Shown one piece after another: positions 22,501 to 34,147 of a DNA stretch of 64,000 nt. The stretch lies in assembly GCF_004324835.1 (NCBI RefSeq), contig NW_021163049.1:1231501-1295500 (forward strand), given 5' to 3'. The notes under the pieces are model-generated. The model made no database searches and was not told the DNA's origin. It saw only the letters and a list, made by a program, of their open reading frames with translations. The stretch is from Dendronephthya gigantea (Eukaryota > Cnidaria > Anthozoa > Malacalcyonacea > Nephtheidae). Each line of letters starts with the position of its first letter. The stretch's first letter is position 1. Made by a program: the position numbers and the translations under genes.

Positions 22501-23225
22501 TGAAGAAAGTGAAAATAAAGACAAAGAGTGTGCGGTTTGACATGTTAGACAGGTTGACGTGAGGAATCTGTCTTTGATTTCAGAAGGTAATGATGCTTCG
22601 AATTTGGTGTGTCCTTTTGCCATGTGCGCTTCTTGTAAAGAACCATTTCAATTATATGTATCAGATATTCAGCTTAACAAAATTTTTACAATTTCAAACC
22701 TCGATCAAGATGAGAAAAGGAACATTTCTGGTTATGTTAATGAAATATGGTGCTTTGAACAATCTAGTGTTCTGACATTGTTGGCCTTTACACAAGAGGA
22801 GGAACACCTGTTAGTTGGGGACTGCAACCAAAATGGTTCAACCTTGATAATCATCAGGAGCTACAATCAATTTCAAATGTTCCAGGCCCTATGGGAATCG
22901 CTATAACAGAAGAAGGAACTTTTACCGTGTCTTCCAGCAATGAACACAGATTATATAGTGTGAGGCAGGACGAAATTCTGACGGACACTGGTACCCTTAC
23001 ACAGATATGTGGGGATACTTGTCCAGGTCACAGTGATGGTGTCAATAGTGAATGGAACATGCCTTCTGCTTTATGTGTGTACCGGAATACTATTTTTGTG
23101 TGTGATACCGGAAACAGGGCTGTACAAATGGTGACATCTGCGAAAAAACTTGTTTCCCTTCAGCAAGAAATAGCCAAGTTTGCCAACATATTTAGACTTG
23201 ACAAAAAAGCTTTAAAAAAAAGATA
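19520..23225 (+). pseudogene. Decayed multi-domain gene with Cys-rich finger and NHL-type repeats
   Basis: Successive forward segments appear to belong to one large gene. The N-terminal part (19520-19805) contains CLWDLTVSDKDQLLLVSTIK and LEILYFDGEEQ. A C2H2-like finger follows (CLKCNKHIKLG, then HNIKKHRKRC, about 20070-20150), then an acidic linker and a segment with YLLSGPGKHGRGRNYHKHHR (20690-20755). After a 618-bp MITE comes a Cys-rich cluster, CVDCLQSNKEC...CKDCFTEKDVCDPC (21843-21935). The C-terminal part has NHL-like strands: QLYVCDQENGRIRVLNI (22410) and ALCVYRNTIFVCDTGNRAVQ (23070). I recall this architecture as a multi-copy unnamed family in corals and anemones, unverified. There are many frame changes, so this copy is dead. 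AATAAA-type signal near 23413. Confidence 0.6.
21201..21818. mobile_element. 618-bp MITE with about 210-bp inverted repeats and TA duplication
   Basis: The left end CAGGGTGTATCAAAAAAAAG and the right end, its reverse complement, are flanked by TA on both sides (21199-21200 and 21819-21820). The inverted arms stay similar for roughly 210 bp, and the centre has no ORF. The CAGGGTG tip and TA target point to the Tc1/mariner group. It sits inside the coding sequence of the NHL-type gene: reading straight across the empty site gives CIEELY followed by NKILYLTELC in one frame. Confidence 0.9.
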
Positions 23226-23226
23226 G

Positions 23227-23646
23227 CCAGCTACATTTGACGATCATTTTAAGCATGCTAGAGAGGTTCACTCGCTTTTTTGTAAACAGGAACAGCAAGC
23301 ACTTGAGAGGACAGGCAAACATAATATTAACGGACCAGACATGACAGTTGCATGACAGTAATTTGGACACAATACGCCAATAACTGGTGGCGTAATATCA
23401 TAAACTGTATAAATAAACACAAGATGATGTGTTTTTATTAAACAAATTCATATTTCCTTCAAATGTACATTTTTACCTCCCACTTCACTTAAACCTAATG
23501 AATATACAACCTTCTGTTAATCTTTATCTGTTCCTTGTAATACATTTTTTTATCCTTTAGTTTTTTTTATCCTTTTTGTATAAGCTTTCTTTTTTCTTGT
23601 TTGGATGTAGTAGATATTTTTTGTAAATTTGATTTTTTTCCTGACA
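23227..23646. other. T-rich spacer
   Basis: No gene. Long T runs and a polyadenylation-type AATAAA near 23413 that fits the end of the preceding relic. Confidence 0.4.
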
Positions 23647-23806
23647 GATTTTACTATGCATTTTGTCATCCATGGACTTTTGACTTTGTTAATTACTTTT
23701 TTATTTGATACTTTTCTGAGTGGAAAATTTAATTCATATTTTTTTCAGAATATTTAAAAAAAATGATTAAAAGACTGTACAGGATCATTTTCAATTGTCG
23801 CAGTTC
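23647..23806 (+). repeat. Direct repeat flanking the BEL/Pao fossil, upstream copy
   Basis: About 160 bp starting near GATTTTACTAT and ending CATTTTCAATTGTCGCA. It recurs at 27183-27356 with a 13-bp internal duplication there. It could be part of a long terminal repeat whose 3' copy is partial, or an older repeat on both sides. Confidence 0.75.
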
Positions 23807-24359
23807 CCCATGTTAATTCCCCCAATGATTCTGATTATTAATTATTCTCTTGTATAGCTACCATTATTTCTAAAATTGTTCGTATTATTAGTTAAATTAA
23901 TAGTGCACATATGAACTTTGGGTAAGTGGTCTGAAATATAACTAATGATTATCCTATTCATACTTGTGTCAATTTGTTAAATATTGTTTGTAAAAATGTC
24001 ACCTGTAAATGTGGTAGTGCACTGACCCTTGTTGGTTTTGTGATGAGTGGATAAAAGGATGAGGTAAAGAGTTGCTCAGTAAATCTGTTTGAATAAACTC
24101 AGGAATATATGTCCAGATGAATATATGTAATTTGGAAGGAATATATGTCCATTGATTGTTTGTGGTCATGTCCCGGGTCTGCTGAATTCTTGTCCGGAAA
24201 TAGAAACCGGAAATAGGTTAAACGTCACATCGCACAATGATTGGCGTGTTGTTTTGCCTTTCGTGTTGGGGCGTTTTTATTATTGGACTTGAGACTTGAG
24301 ATCGATTACAAGGGCATATATTAAACATGATTAAACTGTGAATAAACAAAAATATCTAT

Positions 24360-27115
24360 GAGATTTGTTCGTGATACATCTTAAGAGGCCAAGAAATCCC
24401 GTACATGTGGCGACCCCGGCAGGATTCGAGAATTCAACAAGCGAAAACAAGAATATTTACTGCAATATGGAGGAGCAAATCGCTAATCTAGAAGCAAAAT
24501 TGAAGGTCTTAAACTTTACAGCAAGAAAGACGGATTCTACCATTGCCAAAGCAGACATCGAGGTCTCGGAAAGACTTTGTTCATCGATCAAAGGAATGAT
24601 AAAGGCGGTAAGCGACGTTAAAGAAGCAATCGAAGAGCAGAAGTTTAAATCAGGGGCAACCGTAGATGAAGTGAGCAAATGGAGCGACGAAATCGAACAA
24701 CAAATTGAATTTGCAGACAAACAGGTGCGAAAAATAACAATCCAGATTCAGGAGTTAAACTTCGAGTTTAAACAAGCCGAGGATGTTAAAAAGAGAGATG
24801 CACAACTTGAATTCGAACGGGCTCAAGTAGAATTACAACAACAACACGAGAAACACGAAAGAGACGAGCAGATTGCACAAGAAGCCAAGCTTTTAGATCA
24901 AAAACTACAATATCAAAAACTGTTTGACGAAGAATTGCAAACTAGTAGCGCACCAAAAGACGGAGTACAAGCAAAATTACCGAAGCTACAAATAACCAAA
25001 TTTAATGGCCAATTTAGCGACTGGTTAAGGTTTTGGAATCAATTTATCGCGATTATCGACAGCCAAAACATCAGTCCGATAACGAAGTTCTCCTATCTTA
25101 AAGAACACTTGGACCCAAAAGTAAAACGAAGTATCGATGGGCTACCTTTTACGGACAAGGGATATGCTAAAGCAAAAGAAATTCTAGTCAAAAAATATGC
25201 CAATGAAAGCGAGATTGTCAACTCTTACGTCGAAGAAATAATTTCTTTACCAACAATCAACGGATCTCAGCCAGGGAAAATTCATTCATTTTTTGAGAAA
25301 CTTCGATATAATGTACAATCGCTGGAAACACTGAATAAGCTGAGCGACATAAACGGATACGTCAGGATGACAATTAACAAACTACCGAGCATACATGGAA
25401 ATCTGGTACGAACTGACCCAAAATGGAAAGACTGGACGTTCGTTCAATTATGCGAAGCTTTACGAGATTGGACTGAAAGAAACCCAGTCAAGCACAACCA
25501 ATCAGAAAATAAATGAAGAGATCGATACACTAAAGCATTTAATACGCAGCAGAAGAGGGACCCAACCAAACCTCGGGTGTGTGTTTACTGTGATTCCATA
25601 GAACATAAGTCAACAACTTGTTCAGTTGTTAGCACACCTGTAGACCGAAAGAAGATACTAGCACAAAAGAAACTATGCTATAATTGTGCTGGGGGGTCAC
25701 ATCCCGCTGCCGAATGTCGAAGTACCACCACATGTAGGAATTGTGGTAAAAGACACCATACATCAATCTGCGATCCTGAAGCCAAACCAGAGATGTTAAA
25801 GTCAGCTTATCAATCTGATGAAAGCGAGGTGATATATCCAGTCGTGTTGCTAGAGATAGATGGTATCAAGACAAGAGCCTTACTTGATACTGGGGCTGGA
25901 AGCTCATATGCTTCGGCCAGGCTAATCAAAGCACTTCACAAACAGCCTACGGAAACTAAGACCAAATGCATAGAGATGATGCTCGGTTCGACTACAACAA
26001 AAGTGGAAATTTATAACGTTAAGGTCAAGGCAATAGACGGTGATTTTACCATGGATATTAATGTAACAAAGGTGGACAAACCTCAATTAATGCATTTGGA
26101 TAACCCAAATTATGAGACCTTGTTAAAAACTCACCCCTATCTAATTGGAGTACAGATCGATGACGTTGATGTTAACCCTCACCTACCTGTTCACGTTGTG
26201 CTTGGTGCCAGTGAATATGCTGCAATTAAAACAAAGACAGCATCAAGAATCGGATCACCCGGTCAACCAATCGCAGAAAAGACCCGACTTGGCTGGACGA
26301 TTATGTCACCAGGTAGAGAAGTAGATACTGCTCCACTGTTGGTTACAAGTTCCAAGAGTGTTGATTTCAACCAGCTTTGTAGTCTTGATGTGCTTGGTTT
26401 GGCTGATTCGCATGCAGGAGATCAATTTGAAGTGTACCAAGAATTCAAAGAGCAGTTGACACGTATTCCCGAGGAGTGGTACGAAACCGGCCTTCCCTGG
26501 ATAGGGAACCACCCAGAGCTACCTACCAACAAGATCGGAAGTATTCGAAGGCTTCAGCAGCTGGTGAAGAAGTTAGAACAGGACAACAATTATACTACAT
26601 ATGACAATGTTATTCAAATCTTTGAAGATGCGAAATTCAACCTGCACAAGTGGCACAGCAATGAGAACAAGTTAGAAGTGGACAAAGACGCGAATGTCGG
26701 AAGTGACGATCTATCATACGCCAAACAGCAGCTGGGAACAACATCATCAGGAACCAAGTTACTGGGCCTTCCCTGGGACAAAGAGGCCGACACCCTGAGC
26801 ATTGAATTCCCGCAGGTGGAAACAGAGCCGACCAAACGAGGAGTCTTGTCCACCCTAGCCAAAGTGTACGACCCTCTCGGATTAGTTTCCCCAACGACAT
26901 TATCAGGGAAGCTGATTTTCCGCGACATTAGCGACGAGAAACTTGCATGGGACGCTGAACTACCTGAACGATTGAAAAAGTTGTGGAATAAGTGGTATAA
27001 CAACTTGCCATCATCTGTAACCATCCCAAGATCAATCGCACCCCATCAACAACTCATTCAAGAACATTCTGTTCAATACAAAAATGTTAAAACAACATGT
27101 GTTGTTGGTTCATGA
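24360..27115 (+). mobile_element. BEL/Pao LTR retroelement fossil (copy 1)
   Basis: A primer-binding site TGGCGACCCCGGCAGGAT at 24408 matches the 3' end pattern of a tRNA (the complement ends ...GTCGCCA), so the 5' LTR should end just before it. Downstream parts: Gag of the BEL type with a long coiled coil and the DUF1759-like region (about 24470-25510, with FNGQFSDWLRFWNQF), two zinc knuckles (CYNCAGGSHPAAEC and CRNCGKRHHTSIC, 25670-25765), an aspartic protease (LLDTGAGSS, about 25885), and a pol region with ETGLPW and VYDPLGLVSP. The element is broken and its pol is incomplete, with a few breaks. The 3' LTR is not clearly seen. Moderate age. Confidence 0.88.
24408..24425 (+). promoter_or_regulatory. 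Primer-binding site of BEL/Pao copy 1
   Basis: TGGCGACCCCGGCAGGAT is the complement of a tRNA 3' end including CCA, with a T-arm-like GAATCC just upstream in the complement. The tRNA identity is not determined. Confidence 0.75.
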
Positions 27116-27182
27116 GATTTCCCAATACCACTCTACTATCAGTCCAATATAGAATGTTGATCTGATTGTAATCCAACTCTCT

Positions 27183-27356
27183 TTGATTTTACTATTCATT
27201 TTGTCATCCATGGACTTTTGACTTTGTTAATTACTTTTTTATTTGATACTTTTCTGAGTGGAAAATTTAATTCATATTTTTTTCAGAATAATTTTTTCAG
27301 AATATTTCAAAAAAGTGATTAAAAGGCTGTACAGGATCATTTTCAATTGTCGCACT
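27183..27356 (+). repeat. Direct repeat flanking the BEL/Pao fossil, downstream copy
   Basis: Second copy of 23647-23806, same orientation. Confidence 0.75.
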
Positions 27357-27446
27357 GCCGCCTTTGCAGTGAAGATGATGACTTCTAGTCCAAATGTCTG
27401 GAGATGAAAACATTTTTTGTTAGGCGTGGCTATCCCTCTACACTTA

Positions 27447-27944
27447 CCGTAAATGATCGATTAAGCGCCGCTACTCGAATAAGCGCCGCTGTCGAATAAG
27501 CGCCGCACCTCAATAAAAAAAAAATTAATAAGCGCCGCTGTTGAATAAGCGCCGCGCGCCTATTTAGGAAGATATAAATAAACGCTAAAAATGTAGAAAT
27601 AAACGATTCTTTATTTAAACGTGTTAATCCTAACATTTAAATTATTGAGGCCAGTTATTGAAACTTTAAAGTTTTATTGTCGAATATCTCCTACAACCGG
27701 GCTCATGTCGTCGATTTGCTGTATATGCTGTGAACTTAGCTGGAATCACCAGCCCAACTTCGCGCTTTCTTTTTCCTGTAACCTCTACCAAAAGTTTATT
27801 CGATTCATCGGCCTTCAGAAAATAATCTATTTGTTCACTTTGAAATAAGCGCCGCTGTCGAATAAGCACCGCTGTCAAATAAGTGCCGCGTCTTTAAATC
27901 GATATTTGCAATAAGCGCAGCGGCGCTTAATTGATCATTTACGG
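27447..27944. mobile_element. 498-bp MITE with GCGCCGC subterminal repeats, TA duplication
   Basis: The ends CCGTAAATGATC and GATCATTTACGG are perfect inverted repeats and extend, with a mismatch, into ATTAAGCGCCGCT. TA flanks both sides (27445-27446 and 27945-27946). Inside each end AATAAGCGCCGC recurs in tandem, about four copies on the left and four or five on the right, in one orientation except at the extreme right. Such clustered motifs are typical transposase-binding sites. No ORF of its own. Confidence 0.87.
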
Positions 27945-27946
27945 TA

Positions 27947-28774
27947 TTGCCACTGCCTTATCTAAGGCCTCTGACATTTCCTGCTTGAACACCCTTAAAG
28001 ACTCTGTCTCTAGCACCCCTAGCATTAATTCTACTTGCTTAGTTCTTACACATCATCCCTTCAATTTTGCTGTTAGGGATAACTTACCTAGGAACTTTCA
28101 TATCCTGCAGAATGATCCCGAAAGATCTTTCATTTTCACTGATAACCCCCTAGTCTCCTTTTGGCGTGACAAAAATATCTGGAACACATTGGTTCACAGC
28201 TCTCCACAGCAAAACTGTTCAGAGCCCAATGGCACGTTCCCATGTGGCATTGGCCAGTGAAAAACATGCTTATTTACCGATTCCAGCACTGTTATTTTGG
28301 CTCCCAATTCACAGTTTTTAATCCGGCACCATTTCACATGCCTCTTTTCCAACTTCATTTATTCTATCTCATGCAACAAATGTGGTTTACTATATATCGG
28401 TGAAACTGGAAGATCTCTAAGAGTAAGGTTTGATGAACGTTGTACATCAGTTAACAACCAGGATAACACCAAGCCTGTTGCCAAACACTACCTCTAGTAA
28501 TCATTGTGTCACAGACATGAAAATTAGAGCCCTCTGTACCATTCCAGGTAATAATGATAGTTACATTATTAACGACCACACATTAAACGACCACAAATTT
28601 AATTGGGAAGATTCATCCCTTCTCGCTCCTGTGAACAATTATTTTCCTCGTATAACTAGGGAATCAATTGAGATATTCAAATATAAAACTATTCCACAGA
28701 AAGGGCGACCACTTAAAATAACATATGGTCTTGTTTGTTCTAGTTCTGGCATGCTTAGTTTTATATTAGATTAG
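27947..28774 (+). pseudogene. Penelope-like element fragment with GIY-YIG endonuclease
   Basis: The forward frames give the C-terminal part of a Penelope-type polyprotein. The end of the RT region contains LTHHPFNFAVRDNLPRNF and FTDNPLVSFWRDKNIWNTLV, then a Cys-containing linker NGTFPCG, and then the GIY-YIG core YSISCNKCGLLYIGETGRSL with RVRFDE (near 28370-28440). A conserved C-terminal part, WEDSSLLAPVNNYFPRITRE, follows. The frame changes two or three times and the N-terminal and RT core parts are absent, so it is 5'-truncated and dead. The MITE at 27447-27944 abuts its upstream end. GIY-YIG is the nuclease that nicks target DNA in this family. Confidence 0.8.
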
Positions 28775-29000
28775 AACCTTTATCTCTTCTTAATTAACCG
28801 TTTATAATTGCTTGCGCACATAGTTTGTTTGTAATTAAACTTTCTTTAATGAAAATTTTCTTTAATGATGTCCTGAGCTCACAGGCCAAAAGCTTAGAAA
28901 TTCTTATAAATTACATGGTGTTTACACCACAAGCAATTAACAACTATATTTAATAACACTGTGCAAAATTTCAAAGAACATATTAAAACAAGTTTTCAGT

Positions 29001-29246
29001 GTGGCCAACAACGAGCTCATTGAGATTGCAAGGAGAAGTAACCCATCTGTCCTGAGCCAAAGAAATTATGTTGGTTTATCTCAAAGTTCGATGTTGGAAA
29101 TTTGTAAAGAGATGGAAGGAAGATGCCCTACAGTACATATGATTTTTACATGCAAGAAACATGGCGTTGGTTGGTCATGCGTTTGTAGCTCTGATGCTGT
29201 ATTTAAAGTATTTGCTGATAAATCAGTATTTTCTCGATTATGTTGA
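29001..29246 (+). pseudogene. Possible N-terminal exon of the DUF6589-type gene
   Basis: An open exon after acceptor TTTTCAG, encoding ANNELIEIARRSNPSVLSQR and CKEMEGRCPTVHMIF. This resembles the start of DUF6589-family proteins, whose body appears at 31968-36887; the link is weak. A LINE lies between them. Confidence 0.33.
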
Positions 29247-29409
29247 CAATACTAAAGCGTTCAAAGATAAAAGAGTTCTTAGCTTTAAAATCAACGCCTC
29301 TATTTGTAAAATTGAGCCAGATGGAAAGGGATTGAGTTAATGCCAGATGAAAGACAGAACACTTCGACGACATCTTGGATCTGAAGTGAGGCAGGCCTTT
29401 GCGGTTTCA

Positions 29410-31553
29410 GAAATTAATGCATAGTCTGCATCTTAATGCTCAAAGTATTGTTAATAAAACAGCCAAACTTAATACCTCTACATTTGAATATGATGTAATT
29501 GGTATAACCGAAACTTGGCTAAGGCTGACATACTTAGTAACAAAATTATTAGGGTAACGATTTCGTTATTCACAGAAAAGACAGATAAGGAAAGCAATGT
29601 AGCGGTGTACTATTGGCTGTGTGGAGAAGTATTCCAAGTTTGAGAAGATTTGATCTCGAAGATAAAGCTGAGTTCGTAGCTTGTGAATTAAGACCAAATT
29701 CAAGAGGGAAGCTACTTCTAGCCATATTTTACAGACCACCAAATTCAAATGTACAATACATAAAACTGTTAAAGAAATGACCAATGTGCATAGAGAGGCT
29801 TTCCAGAGCGTAATTCTTATGGGTGATTTTAATCTGCCTCACATAGATTGGTCTTCAATGGCATTGACAAGAAATGATGAAATTCATACTTATTTTGTTA
29901 AACTGGTGAAAGATAACTTCCTTTGGCAACTTATTAATTCCCCTACCCATGAGAACAATACTCTAGATTTGTTGTTGACAAATATTCCTCACAAGATTAC
30001 TGATGTGCATGGTTTCTATGATATAATTAGTACTGACCATAAACTAATTAACTTTCAAATTGACCTTCAAATTCCTAAACAAAATAATTCAACCAAGCGT
30101 GCTCTTTATAACTTCAAAAACGCTGAATAGAATGGGCTCAAAGAAACTATAAGGAATATCCCCTTTGACTTAGGCTTTATCAAAGTGACTAACTGGACCG
30201 ACTTGTTTTTGCAGGCCGTCGATCAACACATACCTAGATCTAGAGTTTGTAAATCTAGCGACCATCCTTGGATTGACTCTCATCACCTATTCAATCTCAA
30301 AAAACAAAAACAAACGATGTAGAAAAGCAATTAAATCTCAAAGTTCAGTTGACTGGGATAAGTTTAAGAAACGACGTCGGGAATTAAAAACTGTTTTGAA
30401 AAGGAGAAAACAAGTATATGCATCAGAACTCAAATCCACCATTCATGAGAATCCGAAACGCTTTTGGACGTACGTTAAGTCGATGACAAAACACTAGACT
30501 AGTGTCAGTGACGTGATCAAGTATTCATTACTAAACCAGAAGAGAAAGCTAACATGATAAGTGTATATTCAACTATAGTTTCCCCTTTTTATCTGTCCAG
30601 CTTTATCACCTGCAACATGGCTTCCTTCCGGGTCGATCTATGGCTACTCAGCTTCTCCTGGTATATCCAAGATTCTTGAATCGTTGTCGAAAGGCCAATG
30701 AGACTGATGGTATATTTTTAGATTTTGCAAAGGCTTTTGACAAAGTCTCTCACAGTCATTTGATCAAAAAACTCAAACATTTTGGAATTGAAAGTCAACA
30801 GATTAAATTGTTTGAAAGCTATTTGGCTGGACATCAGCAGAGAGTTGTGATTGATGGTGTACACTCGGACTGGCTTGCAGTGACGTCAGGGGTACCACAG
30901 GGATAAAATATGGGACCTTTGGTGTTCTTAGTCTACATTAACGACATGCTAAATTACATTGCAAACAACTCGACAGTAGCATTATTTACAGACAATTAAA
31001 AGTTGTACAGAACAATAAAGAATAAATTCAATCATATAAATTTACAAGATGACTTATTGGAACTAAGTCGTTGGAGTAACAATTGGAGTATGAGGTTCAA
31101 TGTTATAAAATGCAAGGTCTAAATATTTCAAAGAAACATAACAAAGTCGAACAGTTGTCCATGCGTAATTACACCATGCTTAAATGGGTGGGCCAAACAA
31201 CAGATCTAGGATTAACAGTAACAAATACGTTGAATTGGAATAACCATGTAGAGGAAATTTCACTGAAGGCTAACCACAACTTGAGATTGATCCGTCGAAT
31301 TTGCAAAGAAAACAGTGATGTTGAAACAGCAAAACTGTTATATATTTCTATTGTTAGACCCCAGCTTGAGTATGCAAGTGAAGTCTGGTCACCATATACT
31401 ATTAAACTTAAATTAATAATTGAAAGTGTTCAACGTCGTGCAATGAAATTTACACTGGGATATCCAAACAATATGAGCTATAAACAAAGATTATCACAAT
31501 TATCCCTTCTTCCATTAGAATACAGAATGGAGATGGCTGATTCTTCTTTTTAA
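29410..31553 (+). pseudogene. CR1/Jockey-type LINE relic
   Basis: Non-LTR retrotransposon. The apurinic-type endonuclease is seen in HLNAQSIVNKTAKL and VIGITETWL (29420-29520) and in MGDFNLPHIDW (29820). The reverse transcriptase has FLDFAKAFDKVSHSHLIKKL, VTSGVPQG (30890) and LVFLVYINDM; the expected FADD box reads FTDN followed by a stop. The C-terminal RT and thumb part is at 31080-31553 (SIVRPQLEYASEVWSPY). Several stops and frame changes, with missing stretches between endonuclease and RT, so it is dead. Insertion into the DUF6589-type gene is plausible, since pieces of that gene lie on both sides. Confidence 0.85.
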
Positions 31554-32391
31554 ATCTAATTATCATTGTCGAGGTTTTTATTACTACGAATTTATTCAGA
31601 AAGTTCCAGAAAACAAATATTCTACTAGAAATTTTAATCCTAATAACTTTAGAATTAATCTTATAAAACAGGACTACTTGAAGTATTTTTACTTCAATAG
31701 AGTAGCCTTTCTATTGATTCCTTATTGCAAATATTCTAATTTCTGACCAATATAAAGGTAGATAATCACTGTTGGACTTAATAATGAACAACTCTGATTG
31801 GCTAATTCTTTCTACTAATAACTGTAGCTTTTTATACAACTGGCTTCTAACCTAGATATGACTTTTTGAAGCTTAAGTAGGGCCATTCAGGTGTAATGCA
31901 TGCTAGAGTTTATTAATTCTCATATTTCTTAAGTGCAACTTATTTTATTTGATAATCCTTTTTTCAGACTGTATTCAAAAAGCTGTACAAGAGTTTTGGT
32001 AGGGAGAGAGGTACCCTCAGTTTCTTTTGTGAGAAGCTCAATCGAAGGAATGTTGCAGTAGATGTCAAGCACAATGAGGATTGTGAGCAGCTGTTTTTCA
32101 GTGTTGGTAAGTGTTTTGTAGTTGAAGCTTTGATGGAATTTTTCCAGATAGCTGATATAAAGCACAAACCAACTGCAAATTGTCCTCATAGTGATAAAGT
32201 AAAAAATGAGGATTACAGAAAGAAGTACATCATTGATGTTTTAATTAAGTTCCTAGATGAATATGTCTTTGAAAACAATGATCCAACAACGATGGTGTTT
32301 GATGGTGTTTGGTGTTATTCAGTCAATTTGCTGAGGTCTATCCTGTTGCTTGCAGATATCAAGGATGCAGTTGCCACAGATAATAGAGAAT

Positions 32392-32474
32392 TCCCCTTTC
32401 CGAAGTTCAAACGAAGACTGGTGCTGAGTTTTCCCCCTATAGAATTATGGGGCTGAATATGGGACGCGGGAAAA
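32392..32474 (+). repeat. Left terminal inverted repeat of ISL2EU
   Basis: Begins TCCCCTTTCCGAAG and ends GACGCGGGAAAA. 82 of 83 positions match the right end. Confidence 0.95.
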
Positions 32475-33985
32475 ATACTTTAAAAAAATACATAAACAAA
32501 ATTCTATTTATGGGAAAATTCAGTTGTTGTGTGCCAAATTGTTTAAATACTTGGCGAAATTCGCCGGAATTGAAGTTCCACTCTCTTCCACGAGACCCAA
32601 AAGTATTTGCTGAGTACAAGAGACTGATAAGAAATGACAATTTAAAGGAATTTCTAGTGACTGATAACACTAAGATTTGTGGCAAGCATTTTCCCGAAGG
32701 AGAAAGGGTATGCCGAACCCAACTACCAACGATTTTTCCCTGGTCCAAGCCTGTGAAGCGACGCCGTGAAATTATTAAATACGAGTTGCCATCTAAATCT
32801 AAAACAGTCAAGGATAATTTTTCAACCACACTGCCAAACAATCAAGTAGCCTTATTTAATACAGATAACAAAGACGGTGACCTCGATATAATTATAAACA
32901 AGGAAAACAAGGACGAAAAGGGATACATAAGCACAAAAGTACAAACTGAACAATTTGACCTTCATGATTCATGTAAACAAGAAGCTAAAAAGCTAAAGAA
33001 AGAGGTAAACCTATTACAAAATGAACTGGATAAATCCAAGTATAAACTTGAACATGAACCTAAATTTAACATTGATGCTTATCAAGACTGTGATGAGGAC
33101 ATCTCATTCTTTACAGGATTTCCAAATTATGCTTCACTGGTTATGTGTTTTGATATGCTAAAGGAAAAAGCTGCCAACCTCAGTTATGGTGGTCGCAGAA
33201 GGTTAAACTTTGATGAAAATAAGAGTGGTACCAAACGAAAGCTATCATTGTGGCAAGAATTTACATTAGTTCTCTTACGACTGAGGCTTGGACTTCTAGA
33301 GAGAGATCTTGCGGAGAGGTTTCGAGTGTCTGTGTCTACAGTTTCAGAAATTTTCCGAACCTGGATCAAATTCATGAAGTGTGAATTAGAGCCATTGTGT
33401 ATTGTATGGCCAAGCAAAGAGCAACTAATATTTTATATGCCCCCAGTATTTAAAGAGCTGTATCCAGAGCTAGTTTCCATAATTGACTGTACAGAGATCA
33501 GAATGGAATCCCCGTCAAGTCTTGACAAGCAGTCTTTGTGTTATTCAAGCTATAAAGCACACACAACAATGAAAGCACTTGTCGGAATAACTCCAAATGG
33601 TGTTGTATCATTTGCTAGTGAACTGTATTGCGGATCGATTAGTGATCCAGATATTGTGGAGAAGTCAGGATTTTTGAATCACATACAAAAAGGTGATCTA
33701 GTGATGGCAGACAAGGGGTTTTTAATCCAGGACCAGCTAGCTGCTTGTGGTGCCAGTTTAGTCATGCCTAATTTCCTCAGTGACAAGTGCCAGTTTTCAA
33801 AAAAAGAAACTGAACATAACAAGAAAGTGGCCAGTTTGCGAATACATGTTGAACGTTACATGGAACGTCTGAAGAATTGGCACTATTTTGATAGAGTCAT
33901 ACCTATTACTACTTCTAGTATTGCTTCTGATGCATGGATTGTCATTGCATGCATGTCAAACTTTTGGCCGCCAATGATTACATAA
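32447..33985 (+). CDS. ISL2EU transposase (THAP zinc finger plus DDE_Tnp_4 nuclease)
   Basis: An open frame of 512 codons. The first ATG (32447) lies inside the terminal repeat; the ATG at 32510 (residue 22) directly precedes the THAP domain and is the likelier start. THAP runs from about residue 22 to 110: GKFSCCVPNC, then KICGKHF for the second zinc pair, then LPTIFPW. A coiled coil lies near residues 175-200 (KQEAKKLKKEVNLLQNELDK). A helix-turn-helix, LLERDLAERFRVSVSTVSEI, lies near 285-305. The DDE core has SIIDCTEIRME (first Asp), VMADKGF (second Asp) and HVERYMERLKNW (Glu). All key residues are present. Presumed role: binds the inverted repeats through THAP and cuts and joins DNA in the nucleus. 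Confidence 0.93.
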   Translation: MGLNMGRGKNTLKKYINKILFMGKFSCCVPNCLNTWRNSPELKFHSLPRDPKVFAEYKRLIRNDNLKEFLVTDNTKICGKHFPEGERVCRTQLPTIFPWSKPVKRRREIIKYELPSKSKTVKDNFSTTLPNNQVALFNTDNKDGDLDIIINKENKDEKGYISTKVQTEQFDLHDSCKQEAKKLKKEVNLLQNELDKSKYKLEHEPKFNIDAYQDCDEDISFFTGFPNYASLVMCFDMLKEKAANLSYGGRRRLNFDENKSGTKRKLSLWQEFTLVLLRLRLGLLERDLAERFRVSVSTVSEIFRTWIKFMKCELEPLCIVWPSKEQLIFYMPPVFKELYPELVSIIDCTEIRMESPSSLDKQSLCYSSYKAHTTMKALVGITPNGVVSFASELYCGSISDPDIVEKSGFLNHIQKGDLVMADKGFLIQDQLAACGASLVMPNFLSDKCQFSKKETEHNKKVASLRIHVERYMERLKNWHYFDRVIPITTSSIASDAWIVIACMSNFWPPMIT

Positions 33986-34147
33986 AATGTAGTTAAAATG
34001 CAGTTGTCTATAATAATAATTCACATGTTTTCATCCAATGGGTAGAAAGGAACAGCATGCAATAATTTATTTTAAATAATACAAAAAATTAAACTGTGGC
34101 AGATGTTAGATTAATAAACTTGCTAATACCTTGTTTGCAATTTTTAT

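Noticed and set aside
24408-24430. tRNA gene fragment
   Set aside because: Only the complement of a tRNA 3' end is present and it lies just upstream of Gag, so a primer-binding site explains it.
26614-27024. Open reverse-strand frame across the BEL/Pao pol region
   Set aside because: It is the complement of a clear forward pol segment and has no domain of its own.
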